This document shows positions 52,196 to 63,350 of a stretch of 64,000 bases of DNA, in pieces (position 1 is the stretch's first letter; every line of letters starts with the position of its first letter). The notes beneath the pieces were generated by a model. That model did not search any database, was not told where the DNA came from, and was given only the letters and a program-made list of their open reading frames with translations. The position numbers and the translations under genes were made by a program. The DNA lies in the NCBI GenBank assembly GCA_023053685.1, contig JALIGW010000159.1, forward strand, positions 211,614-275,613, given 5' to 3'. Source of the DNA: Diadophis punctatus similis. Its lineage: Eukaryota > Chordata > Lepidosauria > Squamata > Dipsadidae.

Positions 52196-53345
52196 TGTTT
52201 AGGTTTTGGCAACTCGCTGCAAACCATAGAGATTCTGGGTGGTGGTGTACAACAAGGATGTACATAAAAGCAGCAAATTCAGATTAATTGCCTGATCCAA
52301 AGTAGATGCTACTAAATGGTCAAAAGCCTGTTGGGAAAGCATTGCAGTTGCCTTGTGGAACATCAAGAAGGAGGTGGCAGGAAGCCTCAATCTCTGCGTC
52401 AACCCTGAAGTGAACCTCACTAAGGCCATCTTGGAGGCTTCAGGGTTGCCCCACAACAGAGGGAGTGGGGAAATAGTTAGACGGGATTTAATAGCCAAAA
52501 CAATATACCGTATTTTTTGGAGTATAAGATGCACCTTTTTCCTCCCTAAAAGTGGCTGAAAATTTGGGTGCGTCTTATACTTTGAATGTAACTTTTTTTT
52601 TTCAGCCCTAACTAGGTGCTAACAGATCTTCCCAGCTCTTACCTTGCTTTTTCATTGTTACTCTCTCCAAAGAATGTTTTTCCAGCCCTAAGTCTTTGCA
52701 GAATTTTTTTCATTGCTCTACTTGCTCCGAATAAGTTTTTTTCCAGCCCTAACTAGGTGCTAACTATCTTCCCAGCTCTTACCTTGCTTTTTCATTGTTA
52801 CTCTCTCCAAAGAATGTTTTTCCAGCCCTAAGTCTTTGCAGAATTTTTTTCATTGCTCTACTTGCTCCGAATAAGTTTTTTTCCAGCCCTAACTAGGTGC
52901 TAACTATCTTCCCAGCTCTTACTGGCTTGCAGGCTCTTTCATTGTTACTCTCTCCGAAGAAGGTTTTTTTAAGTCCTAATCTGGGGATAAAATAATGTGC
53001 TGAAGCTGACCAGACTAAGGATGCTAGCCAGATGAATACCTGGTAGGCAGATTTCCCCCCCCCCTATTTTCCTCCCCAAAAACTAAGGTGCATCTTATAC
53101 TCCGACAAAATACGGTAGTTTTCCTGCGGGAACCAAGGACATCCTCACAGGTGGCTGGCCAGAGGAGGAGCGAAGTAACCAAGCAACCGGCCAGCAACTG
53201 GATTGGACAGAGTGACCAGTGATGTGGGGAAAGGGGGAAACTTTTACTTTTAATTAGGTGAAAGCCGCGGAAACTTTAGAGTCGGCTTTCACCACTTGTG
53301 TCCAATGGGATGTTTCCAATAAATTGTCCTTTGAGGAACTTGCCT
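52196..53345 (+). mobile_element. Possible LTR-like host sequence around the 52508 element
   Basis: The flanks of the TIR element (52196-52505 and 53118-53345) look repetitive. The right flank has CCAATAAATTGTCCTTTGAGG, a polyadenylation-signal-like stretch. No ends or duplications were found, so this is a weak suggestion. Confidence 0.25.
52508..53115 (-). mobile_element. TIR element of the TATAAGACGCACC family with ~140-bp internal repeats
   Basis: Ends CCGTATTTTTTGGAGTATAAG and ACTCCGACAAAATACGG with TA on both sides (52506-52507 and 53116-53117). Internal units start AACTAGGTGCTAAC at 52610, 52751 and 52891, giving periods of 141 and 140 bp. Inverted relative to 19214-19699. Confidence 0.88.
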
Positions 53346-53423
53346 CAAGAAGTTCTCCTTTCTATGGGTACATTACTTGGAACACTGAGACTCTGGGAAT
53401 GTGTTTGCTTTGGTAGCATATAT

Positions 53424-53545
53424 AGAATAACAGAGTTGGAAGGGACCTTGGAGGTCTTCTAGTCCAACCCCCTGCTCAGGCAGGAAACCCTACAGCATTT
53501 CAGACAATTGGTTGTCCAATCTCTTCTTAAAAACTTTATAGAAAG
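53424..53545 (-). mobile_element. CR1 3' terminus fragment
   Basis: AGAATAACAGAGTTGGAAGG to CAATCTCTTCTTAAAAAC, minus strand. Confidence 0.88.
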
Positions 53546-53603
53546 AAAGGCAGGTTCATAAATATGATAACTCCCACATACATGCTATTTGTGGAAAGAA
53601 AAG

Positions 53604-53672
53604 AATAGAATAGAATAGAATAGAATAGAATAGAATAGAATAGAATAGAATAGAATAGAATAGAATAGAATA
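53604..53672. repeat. (AGAAT)n microsatellite at a CR1 end
   Basis: About 14 units joined to the next CR1 terminus. Confidence 0.97.
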
Positions 53673-54395
53673 GTTGGAAGGGACCTTGGAGGTCTTCAAG
53701 CCCAATCCCCTACTCAGGCAGGAAACCCTACACAACTTCAGACAAATGGTTGTCCAATCTCTTCTTAAAAACTTCCAGTGTTGGAGCATTCACAACCTCT
53801 GGAGGCAAGTTGTTCCACTGATTAATTGTTCTCACTGTCAGGAAATTTCTTCTTAGTTCTAAGTTGCTTCTCTCCTTGATTAGTTTCCACCCATTGCTTC
53901 TTGTTCTACTCTCAGGTGCTTTGGAGAATAGTTTGACTCCCTCTTCTTTGTGGCAACCCCTGAGATATTGGAACACTGCTATCATGTCTCCCCGGGTCCT
54001 TCTTTTCTTCAAACTAGACACACCCAGTTCCTGCAACCGTTCTTCATATGTTTTAGCCTCCAGTCCTCTAATCATCTTTGTTGCTCTTTTCTGCATTCTT
54101 TCTAGAGTCTCAACATCTTTTTTTTACATTGTGACAACCAAAACTGGATGCAGTATTCCAAGTGTGGCCTTACCGAGACATTATAAAGTGGTATTAACAC
54201 TTCACGTGATCTTGATTCTATCCCTCTGTTTATGCAGCCTAGAACTGTGTTGGCTTTTTTGGCAGCTGCTGCACACTGCTGGCTCATATTTAAATGATTG
54301 TCCACTAGGACTCCTAGATCCCTCTCACAGTTACTACTATGTATGGTGATTGTGGCACTTCTGGGAACAGGGAGTTCCAAAACATGGAGACCACA
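53673..54395 (-). mobile_element. CR1 LINE, the longest copy in the window
   Basis: About 720 bp: the 3' terminus GTTGGAAGGGACCTTGG, the 3' UTR, then ORF2 C-terminal coding sequence in two frames. Directly downstream on the plus strand is a Sauria SINE at 54449. Confidence 0.93.
53728..54380 (-). pseudogene. CR1 ORF2 C-terminal region with one frameshift
   Basis: Upstream frame (54380-54102): [37 protein letters not shown] and [14 protein letters not shown]. Downstream frame (54096-53728): QKRATKMIRGLEAKTYEERL, GDMIAVFQYLRGCHKEEGVK, RRNFLTVRTINQWNNLPPEV and DNHLSEVV with stop. Together they cover the region after the reverse-transcriptase core. They are separated by a frameshift at a T-run near 54118. 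Confidence 0.92.
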
Positions 54396-54448
54396 ACAAA
54401 GGTTTCCCCTAATACAGAGAGGAATTCTCAGTAGGTTCTCAAGATGTT

Positions 54449-54694
54449 TTTATTTATTTATTTATGATATTTATATACCGCCTCACAGTGCAAGCACTCT
54501 CTAAGCAGTTTACACCAGTAAGCAATGTATATTTATATTGCCCCCAACAATCTGGGTCCTCATTTTACCTACCTCGAAAGGATGGAAGGCTGAGTCAACC
54601 TTGAGCCGGTGAGATTTGAACCGCTGACCTGCGGATCACAGTCAGCTAAAGTGGCCTGCAGTACTGCACTGTACCCGCTGCACCACCTCGGCTC
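54449..54694 (-). mobile_element. Sauria SINE with (AAAT)n tail, minus strand
   Basis: TTTATTTATTTATTTATGATA tail, CCGCCTCACAGTGCAAGCAC, through CCACCTCGGCTC. Same subfamily as the copy at 5314-5612. Confidence 0.93.
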
Positions 54695-55918
54695 AGTCAA
54701 TGTTCTTCGTACCATTGCAGGAAGATTTGCTGAAATCTCACGAGACTGCTAGCCCTTGTGGAAATCTCATGAAAAATGGCTGAAATTGCATGACATTTCA
54801 GCATTTTCGCATGAAATTGTGGGAGGCTTGGTTAGGCCATGGGCCACTGGGTTGAAGATAGCTGCCAGAGTTGAAATGGTGGTCCGTGGAATGCAAATAA
54901 TATTTTATGCTGAATAAGAATGCCTCAGCTGTATCGGATGTCAATTCTTCTTAATTGACTACATTGTCTTTGATTTCCTCTAGCATAATTTGAATGATCA
55001 AGACTCTTCTATAATATACTGTAAATGCTTCCTCTTGGGCTTGTGATTTATTTGCATACAGTCATTCACATTTCCACACAAACCTTTCCGGATAATGTAT
55101 GGCTCTGGTTGTAAAACAAAATCCTCCAAAGTTGTAACTCTTGAGCAGCAGAGATAGTGATAAACCCGACATTATTGGTCAATAAAATCAAAACAAGATT
55201 CACTAACTCTTCCAACCAATACTTACAGCCGAGAATAAAATTCTTCTCCCTTGCTTATTTTACATATAAACCATCAATTTAAAGAGGGACAACCTAGAAA
55301 CAACTAAATCGTATGGCATTGATGATTCATATAATGTACCTTGTAGCTTTTCTTTGCTTAAATGCTGTTTGTACATTTTATAGGTACTGTATCTGGCAGA
55401 ACAACCCTGGATTTATCCGATGTACCACAAGAGCTTTTTGGGTCTCCTTAACTTCTAATTGTATTTTTGTCTAAGACCTAAACTGGAAATAAACAACTGG
55501 TGATTAGGGAAGATTCCAATTCAATAAGTCAACTGGATTGGTTCTGAATTTGCATTTTGCAATTTGAAGTTGGGATTCAAATTATCAGCTGATTTTATTT
55601 CCCCCGGGATAGAATCAATTGCACAAAAGTCCAGCAGATCTACGAATAGATTCAGTGGTATCTGATTGGATTTGATGCATCAAATCGACGTGATGATTCA
55701 ATTGGTGAAGGGTTAATTCAATCAGGTTGCCATAGAACAGAATTTTTTAAGTAAAGAACAATCCTGTAGAGGCTCATAACTCAAAGCTAATCCTCTTCCC
55801 TTCATTAAAGCCAAAGGAATGGAAGAAGCATTTGCTAAATGCCAATTCTGCAGTGTCTAGAAAGAGACGACTTCAAATATTTTAGGACACAGATCTCAGT
55901 ACGGGGGACCACTGCTTA
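54695..55918. other. Unique sequence
   Basis: 1.2 kb with nothing recognised. Confidence 0.5.
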
Positions 55919-55920
55919 TA

Positions 55921-56210
55921 CGAGGGTGAGTCAAAAAGTAATGCCCATTTTCTTGTTTAGTAGAAGGGCAACTTCTTATTCCCTCTTCCATCAAGATGTA
56001 CGAGGGTGAGTTAAAAAGTCATGCCATTTTCTTTAGGACAGGTATAATTACCAACACATGAACATGTAGCATACATCAAAATGAAGCTGGTCCTCTTTGG
56101 ATCATATCCCTACTTCTCAACATAGTCACAGTTTCTCTCAATAGCAATGTTCCACCTTTGAATGAGAGCATGTATCCCTGCCTCGTAGAACCATAGTTTG
56201 GCCACCCCTG
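55921..56210 (-). mobile_element. mariner transposon remnants, two termini in series
   Basis: CGAGGGTGAGTCAAAAAGTAAT (55921) and CGAGGGTGAGTTAAAAAGTC (56001) are mariner-type inverted-repeat ends, each preceded by TA. The first piece is about 78 bp. The second leads into a transposase C-terminus on the minus strand. The far end is lost at a CR1 fragment. Confidence 0.8.
56110..56208 (-). pseudogene. mariner transposase C-terminal remnant
   Basis: Minus-strand codons read GVAKLWFYEAGIHALIQRWN then IAIERNCDYVEK and stop. The GIxxLxxRWxxCIxxxGDYVEK ending is the hallmark of mariner transposases. Only about 30 residues remain. Confidence 0.8.
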
Positions 56211-56228
56211 GCACTAAGGCATGACATG

Positions 56229-56262
56229 ATATTTCTGATATTTCTGATATTTCTGATATTTG
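56229..56262. repeat. Short GATATTTCT tandem repeat
   Basis: Three to four copies of GATATTTCT at the junction between mariner and CR1 remnants. Confidence 0.9.
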
Positions 56263-56590
56263 AGGGGTTGCCACAAAGAAGAAGGAGTCCACCCATTCTC
56301 CAAAGCACCTGAAGGCAGGACAGGAAGCAATGGATGGAAACTAATCAGGAAGAGAAGCAACTTAGAACTAAGGAGAAATTTCCTGACAGTTAGAACAATT
56401 AATCCGTGGAACAGCTTGCCTCCAGAAGCTGAGAATGACTTGACTCCAGAAGTTGTGGGTGCTCCAACACTGGAAGTTTTTAAAGAAAAGATTGCACAAC
56501 CATTGGTCTGAAATGGTATATAGGGTCTACTGCTTGTATGGGGTGTTGGCCTGACAGACCTCCAGGGTTTCTTCCAATTCTATTATTCTG
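56255..56590 (+). mobile_element. CR1 ORF2 C-terminus and 3' UTR
   Basis: The frame 56260-56511 reads MRGCHKEEGVHPFSKAPEGR, LELRRNFLTVRTINPWNSLP and EVVGAPTLEVFKE, with a small local duplication (PPEAENDLTPEVV) that lengthens it. Confidence 0.9.
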
Positions 56591-56592
56591 TT

Positions 56593-56745
56593 CTGTTATT
56601 TGGTTATTCTTTCTATGATCACATGCATCCATCCTATCAAGCCCAAAGGAAGTCCAGAAGGGTATAGGATCTCCTGCCATGGACAGGAGGTTGGATTAGA
56701 AGACCTGCAAGATTTCTTCCAACCCTATTATTCTATGTTCTATAT
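56593..56745 (+). mobile_element. CR1 3' UTR fragment
   Basis: GGAGGTTGGATTAGAAGACC and CCAACCCTATTATTCTATG, a second diverged CR1 end. Confidence 0.75.
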
Positions 56746-57613
56746 TTTTTTTCTGAATAAAAAAGTACCCCTCCCATACTTAGGAAATCCCTGAACAAGT
56801 TTTCAAAATTCCAGCAATGTCCCCTTGGCACCAAAAGACTACCTAACCTTTGTGGATAGCATCCAGCTACTGTTTAAAATGACATCCCCCCCCATAGGCA
56901 GCCAGACAAATTAAAGGAGAGGGGAAACCTCATAATTTGATCTATGGTTTCATTTGCACGTGTGCATGCGAGCGCGCACAAACGCTTACAGGGAGAGAGA
57001 GAGAAAAGAAGTAACATAAAATCTTGTAGATGTGCATGAGTGGGAAATATGATAATTAAAATGTATTATTAACTGGGATGACTTTATGACCGTGTTAGCT
57101 GAGATTCTAATTTCTTTAGGAGCCAAGTGTCCCGGAAGAGAGAGAAATCCAAGTAGTATTTAATTATGCTTTTAACAATAAAGGGCATTTTAATCAGCAG
57201 CCTCTCAGAAGCCCTTGCCTTGTATTCATTTACCCAAACAATGAAAAAGTCAAGAGAAATTGATGCTATGAAAAATCTCTAGTAAGTGTAGAATATTTAT
57301 TTACAAGCCCCAACTTACACTGGAACGGTTCTTGTAGACAATTGACCTTTAACCATGACTCTACAGAAAGAAATTGGAAGCCTTGTTAATTGGCTGAGTA
57401 GATAATAATTCAGGATGTCGGTCAAGTGATGATTACTTGAACAATCAGTTGACTAGGAAGTCATGTGTGATCATCACAGAAGGAGGCATTCTGACTGGAT
57501 TCACATATCGTACTAAGCCATGATTTGTCACATTGTAATTAATTGAATAAGCCACAATGGGCTAATTTTACACAATTGATTAAACCAAATTAGGACAAAT
57601 GGTTTGCATTATG
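56746..57613. other. Unique sequence
   Basis: No repeat; 57110-57250 (TTTAATTATGCTTTTAACAA) is AT-rich and non-repetitive. Confidence 0.45.
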
Positions 57614-57621
57614 GTATAGCA

Positions 57622-57757
57622 CAGGGGTGTCAAACTTGTGTCATCATGGCAGTGTCACATGACGTATCGGGACTTTTCCCCCCTTTGCTAAACTGGGCGG
57701 GGACGGGGCCAGCACGTGACGCATCGTGACACAACGGCCGCGGGTTTGACACCCCTG
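57622..57757. mobile_element. Short hAT MITE (hAT-4)
   Basis: Ends CAGGGGTGTCAAACTTGTG and GCGGGTTTGACACCCCTG; octamers GTATAGCA (57614-57621) and GTGTAGCA (57758-57765), 7 of 8 identical. 136 bp, GC-rich. Confidence 0.92.
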
Positions 57758-57765
57758 GTGTAGCA

Positions 57766-59100
57766 TAACATATGAATTCAGCCATAAGGATATTGATTTG
57801 GCTTTGCTTTCATATGATGTATGAACCCAGCTGTTCTGGTTTAAAATCCAGGATTTCCCATGATGTATGAATCTGAGCAATTGACCAAGCCATGGTTATA
57901 AGAGTTTACTGTGACATTTGAACCCAACATTGTATATGCTATGAAAATGTCCAAATCAGAGGAGAAATGTTGGAATTTGCTTGGCCCTGGGTTAGACTTC
58001 AACAAGTTTTTGGACTCTACAAGCCATTATCAGGGCTAGAAATGTAATATTGCTTCTGTTTATGAATTTGGCCACTTGTTGGGTCACGTCAACAGAAAGA
58101 ATCAGTAAAAAACGTTTTCTTCAGTTTGGATAGTGATAGTTTCTTCTTGGCTTTGATTCTTCTTGGAGTTGGGTCCTATAGCTCTGTCAAATTCTACAGC
58201 TTCACCATTAGCTGCTAATTTGCATAATTGTCAGTAATCTAAGAGGTCCCATAGGTGCTTATCAAAATTAGGAGAAGCTATTTTTGCTTCTTAGACATTC
58301 TGAACAGTGACAGCATGTTTGCAGGGCAGAACGGATGTTGGTGAATATCTTCAACATCAGACCCCGTCTGTCCTCAATCCTAGGCTAATTGACAAACCTT
58401 TCTGAAAATTGTTCAAAAACATTAGTGTTAGCCTTGCTCCATAATCATTCACGGAAGGATTTGTCAGCTGTCAACTACAGAAAGAGAAAAAAAAAATCTA
58501 AGGCCTTAAGGAATAATTAATTCTCATGGAGCAGTCTTATTCGAGTGAAATTTCAGGGCAAATTCTTTATCTCTACAAAACTTTTCACTGGTCAGAAGTT
58601 TGAAACATTCCTAACTTTTACAGATCTATTTTCTTATCTGGATTTTTTTTTTTAAATCAGAGAAGCAGGATTCGATCTGACTTGGGAATACTGGAAGAAA
58701 ATAAAAGTTTAAAGCTTAGGGAATTTGTAAAATACTGTCATAATTTTCTTTTGAAATCTTTATCGCAGTATTGATGCTCCTACTTGTCATTTCTTTAGGC
58801 TGAGAAAAATCGCATGCAATATGTTTGTTGAATACTCAGGCCATCCATTATTCTCAAAAAACAAAAACACCCTCCATCTTGGTTGATTTAGTTAGAATAA
58901 CAGCTAAACTTTCAAAACATTGCCCATTGACAATTACAAATGAGTTATGCTCAAGTAGTTTTAGGTCAAGTCTTGAGGCTTTAGGATGGATCATTGTTAC
59001 CATCCCCTCATCTTCATAGTACAAGGTTGTGTAGATGAGATTGATTCAATTTTTTTAAGTGAATGTAAGAGACCTACATTTCTGATATAAGGAAGGAGCT
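57766..59100. other. Unique sequence
   Basis: 1.3 kb with nothing recognised. Confidence 0.5.
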
Positions 59101-59108
59101 GCATAGAC

Positions 59109-59242
59109 CAGGGTTGTCAAACTCGCAGCCCGCAGGCCGGATGCATCACATGCTGGCCCTGCCCCCCAGCCGGTTTAAGGAAGGGGAAAAAGTCCCAATA
59201 CATCATGTGATGCTGCCGTGACGCAATGAGTTTGACACCTCG
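59109..59242. mobile_element. Short hAT MITE (hAT-4)
   Basis: Ends CAGGGTTGTCAAACTCG and GAGTTTGACACCTCG; octamers GCATAGAC (59101-59108) and GCATAGAT (59243-59250), 7 of 8 identical. It shares its interior (GCCCGCAGGCCGGATG, CATCATGTGATGC) with the family only loosely. Confidence 0.88.
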
Positions 59243-59361
59243 GCATAGATCATTCTCCTCAGGGGCGGGTTCCTAATTATTTTACTACCACTCTGTGGGT
59301 GTGGCTTATTTTGTGGGTTTAGGATTTATCACTTTGTTGTTTGTATGTAAACTGAGCGCTA

Positions 59362-59552
59362 ATGCACCAGAGACAAATTCCTTGTGTGTCCAATCACACT
59401 TGGCCAATATTCTATTCTATTCTATTCTATTCTATTCTATTCTATTCTATTCTATTCTATTCTATTCTATTCTATTCTATTCTATTCTATTCTATTCTAT
59501 TCTATTCTACCCTACCCTACCCTACCCTACCCTACCCTACCCTACTCTACTC
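59362..59552 (+). repeat. LINE tail with (ATTCT)n then (ACCCT)n
   Basis: GAGACAAATTCCTTGTGTGTC and CAATCACACTTGGCCAATA lead directly into about 20 ATTCT units, then eight ACCCT units, then ACTCT. Tyr-Ser-Ile-Leu-Phe frames are spurious. Confidence 0.93.
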
Positions 59553-60937
59553 TACTCTGCACAGTTCTTCCTATTGGACAATTAATCCAAGCAGGTTCAG
59601 ATCCCAGACTTGGTAACATCACAAGTTCAATCAGTTCCACTTTGTTGATTCATGCTTTTTGTTTCAGAACTTAAAACAAACTCTGACTTAAAAAAAAAGT
59701 TGCTGGACCCTTTGAAAATGAAGCTCTCCTAAACGGTTATTTAAATGTTGCGTGAGGTTTTATGTTGCAGGATTTGCTTCTGGAGGAGGGGAGAAGCCTG
59801 GCTTATAACCAGATCTGGAGCTGTCATCTTAACCAGATGTTAAATCTTTAAGACTTTAAGAATAGCTGTGGTTTCCTTAAACAAAAACAGAGATCTAACA
59901 TGTCTCAACTAATCTTCCACTAATCCTCTTATTTTCCCAAAGAGATTATGAAAACGGTGGATTAAGTCGAACTGAACATGTACTGTTATAAGAGCTGTAT
60001 CTTTCCTCAAAACATTTTCCCCCAATGCATTTTTCCCCCAAATAAGTTATCTCTGTCATTTTGCCCCAAGATCTTTACAGTTTAGGAAAAGAGAAAGGAA
60101 AGTGCAACATTTATTTATCACGTATTGTATGCACATCCAGTGTATTTGGTGATACAATGACCTTATCATCATTATCTATTTCATGCTGAGCATTTACACA
60201 TCCCTCCCTGTTTACGAAACTCCTGATGCAGCTAAATTCCACATCTATTAAAGAAAAGAAAGAAAAGTCAATTTAGAGTAAGCTGAGTGTTGACTACACT
60301 AGGAAAACATCTGCTTATTTCTGACCCAGATCATTTTTGATGTATTATTTCTAACTCTAATAGCAGTCAAGTGGGGAACCAAAATCAGGTTTTTCTTTTT
60401 GCCAAAGTTAGATCACCCCGCTCAGTAAGGAAGTACAGCGAACAGACTGAGTGATTACAGGATATGGGTAGGCAATGAGATCTGGCCAAATGATGGATTA
60501 ATATATTAACAGAGTTAAAAATAAAACCTGTGGAAGGGGCAGAATTGTTCAAAGATGCTCGCTGGACTGATTATTTTCAAATTATCGCCACTCCATCCCT
60601 TTCTCATGTGCTAATTGTGTTTTTATCTTCTCCAGCCGCGTAATTTTGTGTAGTAGGTGCTTTTACAAAAATACCACACACTTTTAAGTTGGAGGATCCT
60701 TTCTAATCTCACGCTAGGCTAGCCCAAGATTTTTTGGTCCTGCTGGGGAGAAAAATCCTTTGAAAAGTTCACAATGAAATCCTGTAAGTTACTGAATTTT
60801 ATTTCGGTCACGGACCAGCATTACAAATAAGAAGCATAAAATAAAATCAATTAAAAAGACAAAGTGATATTTAACAGAGATATTGGATAGTGGATTGTCA
60901 GTGGGCAGACAAAGCCTGCCTAATTTTGCAGACAGCA
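59553..60937. other. Unique sequence
   Basis: 1.4 kb with nothing recognised. Confidence 0.5.
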
Positions 60938-61276
60938 CAGGTAGTCCTCGACTTGCAACAATTCATTTAGTGACCGTTGACACTGAAAAAAGTGATTTAT
61001 GTCCATTTTTTACAGTTACAACCATTGCAGCATCCCCATGGTTACGTGATCAAAATTCGGACACTTGGCAACTGACTCGTATTTATGACGGTTGCAGAGT
61101 CCCGGGGTCATGTGATACCCTTTTGTGACCTTCTGAGAGGCAAAGTCAATGAGGAAGCCAGATTCACGTAACAACCGGCTTACTAACTTATCAACTGCAG
61201 TGATTCACTTAACAACAACTCGCTTAAGCAACAGAAATTTGGGGCTCGGTTGTGGTCATAAGTTGAGGGCTACCTC
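60938..61276 (-). mobile_element. Tigger-like MITE, full length
   Basis: CAGGTAGTCCTCGACTTGC start and AAGTTGAGGGCTACCTC end. The interior reads in the reverse orientation relative to 2662-3061 (CATTTAGTGACCGTTGACAC first). Confidence 0.83.
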
Positions 61277-61389
61277 CATAACAACATTTAACTCCATTCA
61301 AAGAGACTGATACAGCAACTATACATGAAAAAAAGATCGGCATTTGTTGAGTATTTTATCAGGTGAGGTGTTATGAGATGGGTCTGAGA

Positions 61390-61643
61390 CAGTGGTGGGA
61401 TTCAAAATTTTTTACTACTGGTTCTGTGGGCGTGTCTTGGTGGGCGTAGGGTGTCTTGGTGGGTGTGGCAGGGGAAGGATACTGCAAAATCTCCATTTCT
61501 TCCCAATCAACTGGGACTCGGGAGGCAGAGAATAGATGGGGGCGGGACCAGTCAGATGTGGTATTTACCAGTTCTCTGAACTACTCAAAATTTCTGCTCC
61601 CGATTCTCCAGAACTGGTCAGAACCTGCTGAATCCCACCTCTG
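61390..61643 (+). mobile_element. hAT-2 MITE, single-unit form
   Basis: Ends CAGTGGTGGGATTC and GAATCCCACCTCTG; octamers GTCTGAGA (61382-61389) and ATCTGAGA (61644-61651), 7 of 8 identical. One 41-bp unit is followed by CTGGGACTCGGGAGGCAGAG where longer forms have the array. Confidence 0.92.
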
Positions 61644-61699
61644 ATCTGAGAGGCTTTATAGAAGGTATGGTACAGTAGGACGTGAACTGCAGTTTACAG

Positions 61700-61826
61700 T
61701 AGAGGTCTCCAACCTTGGCAACTTTAAGCCTGGTGGACTTCAACTCCCAGAATTCCCTGTGCTGGCTTGGGAATTCTGGGAATTGAAGTCCGCCAGGCTT
61801 AACGTTGCCAAGGTTGCAGACTCCTG
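61700..61826. mobile_element. Palindromic hAT-3 MITE
   Basis: Arms TCTCCAACCTTGGCAACTTT and AACGTTGCCAAGGTTGCAGA; octamers GTTTACAG (61692-61699) and GTTTAGAG (61827-61834), 7 of 8 identical. The centre CCTGTGCTGGCTTGGG is slightly asymmetric. Confidence 0.9.
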
Positions 61827-61834
61827 GTTTAGAG

Positions 61835-62413
61835 AGCCCCTCATGGTGAGCTGACATCGGATTTTATACTTGAAAAAGCAAAGTGAGTTGGGGAAATATC
61901 TCCCACACCCTTAAGTAAGCAGCTCATTTAGAAATCTTTTCCCAGGACCTTTCCCTTCCTCAAAAATGAAGTGTGGTTTGGATTCCATTTGCCACCTGCT
62001 GATGCCAGGATTTATTTGAGTGAGTTGGCTGTCTGGATTCTTAGTGAGATTTAGATTGGCTCAAATCTTACATATGCATGAGGAATAAGTGAACGTGAAT
62101 CCAGCCACTCGATAGTTCTGGAGTGTTATCTGGGCTTGTACAAATAAGAGGGATTCTTTTGTGTGTGTGTGGGTGGCGGGGAAACCCTCTTCTGGTTTAC
62201 TGGAGACAGCTATTGCTGACGGACAATTCAAACGCGTTCCCAATGAATAATATACCAGCATCTTTAAACAGATGTCAAACGTTCTGAGCCTCCCCCTCTT
62301 CTGCCTTGAATAGCTGGCAGAGTTTATTTCACGCAGGGATGTCTCTGTTGTAGGTGAGGTTTTGCCATCTCTCAGAATTTGTTTATATGTTTAGCGGATG
62401 TCGATGCGATACC
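61835..62413. other. Unique sequence
   Basis: A short (GT)n at 62158-62170; otherwise nothing recognised. Confidence 0.5.
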
Positions 62414-62421
62414 GTTCAGTG

Positions 62422-62689
62422 CAGTGGTGGGATTCAATTTTTTTTACTACCGGTTTTGTGGGCGTGGCTTGGTGGGTGTCGTGTGGCTTGGTGGGCGTGG
62501 CTTGGTGGGCGTAGCAGGGGAAGGATACTGCAAAATCCCCATTTCCTCCCGATCAGCTGGGACTCGGGAGGCAGAGAATAGATGGGGGCGGGGCCACTCA
62601 GAGGTGGTATTTACTGGTTCTCCGAACTACTCAAAATTTCCGCTACCGGTTCTCCAGAACTGGTCAGAACCTGCTGAATCCCACCTCTG
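62422..62689 (+). mobile_element. hAT-2 MITE, single-unit form
   Basis: Ends CAGTGGTGGGATTCAATTTT and GAATCCCACCTCTG; octamers GTTCAGTG (62414-62421) and ATTCAGTG (62690-62697), 7 of 8 identical. Same subfamily as 61390-61643, 780 bp away and in the same orientation. Confidence 0.93.
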
Positions 62690-62697
62690 ATTCAGTG

Positions 62698-63117
62698 CAA
62701 TGATAAGCCAATGGAATTGGGAGCAAAACATGGTCTGCCAGAGATAACCAGAATTCAGTAGTTTATTTTTTTAAAAAAATATTATTCAACTTTTTAGAGC
62801 TGTACATTTTGTATCCATGACTCTGGGTGGGTTGGTTTTTCCCCTGAAATAATCTTTGCGTGAGATTGCTGGTTTGTTGGACATTTCGTTACACAAGTTT
62901 GCCTGATGAGGGTCATCTTTTCAAAAACTGCCCAGATACGTGACATGCTTCGTGATGAATACTTTTGCAATAGGCATGGAGTGTACAGGTTTGGTGGGCC
63001 AGTTGATGTGATTGTGTATTTCCTTATGGTTGGATTAGTCCTCAGGCACCAATGTTTTATTATAGAACCCTAAGTTCAGTAACCAGAGTTGCAATTAAGA
63101 GATGGGCAGCTATGTAA
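62698..63117. other. Unique sequence
   Basis: Nothing recognised. Confidence 0.5.
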
Positions 63118-63148
<31 letters not shown>

Positions 63149-63350
63149 CTTCTTCTTCTTCTTCTTCTTCTTCTTCTTCTTCTTCTTCTTCTTCTTCTTC
63201 TTCTTCTTCTTCTTCTTCTTCTTCTTCTTCTTCTTCTTCTTCTTCTTCTTCTTCTTCTTCTCCTCCTCCTCCTCCTCCTCCTCCTCCTCCTCCTCCTCCT
63301 CCCTCCTCCTCCTCCTCCTCTCCTCCTCCTCCTCCCCCCTCCCTCTCTGA
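63118..63350. repeat. (TTC)n - (TCC)n compound microsatellite
   Basis: About 48 TTC units (63118-63261) followed by about 27 TCC units with small slips. All-Phe, Leu, Ser, Lys and Glu frames are spurious. Confidence 0.98.
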
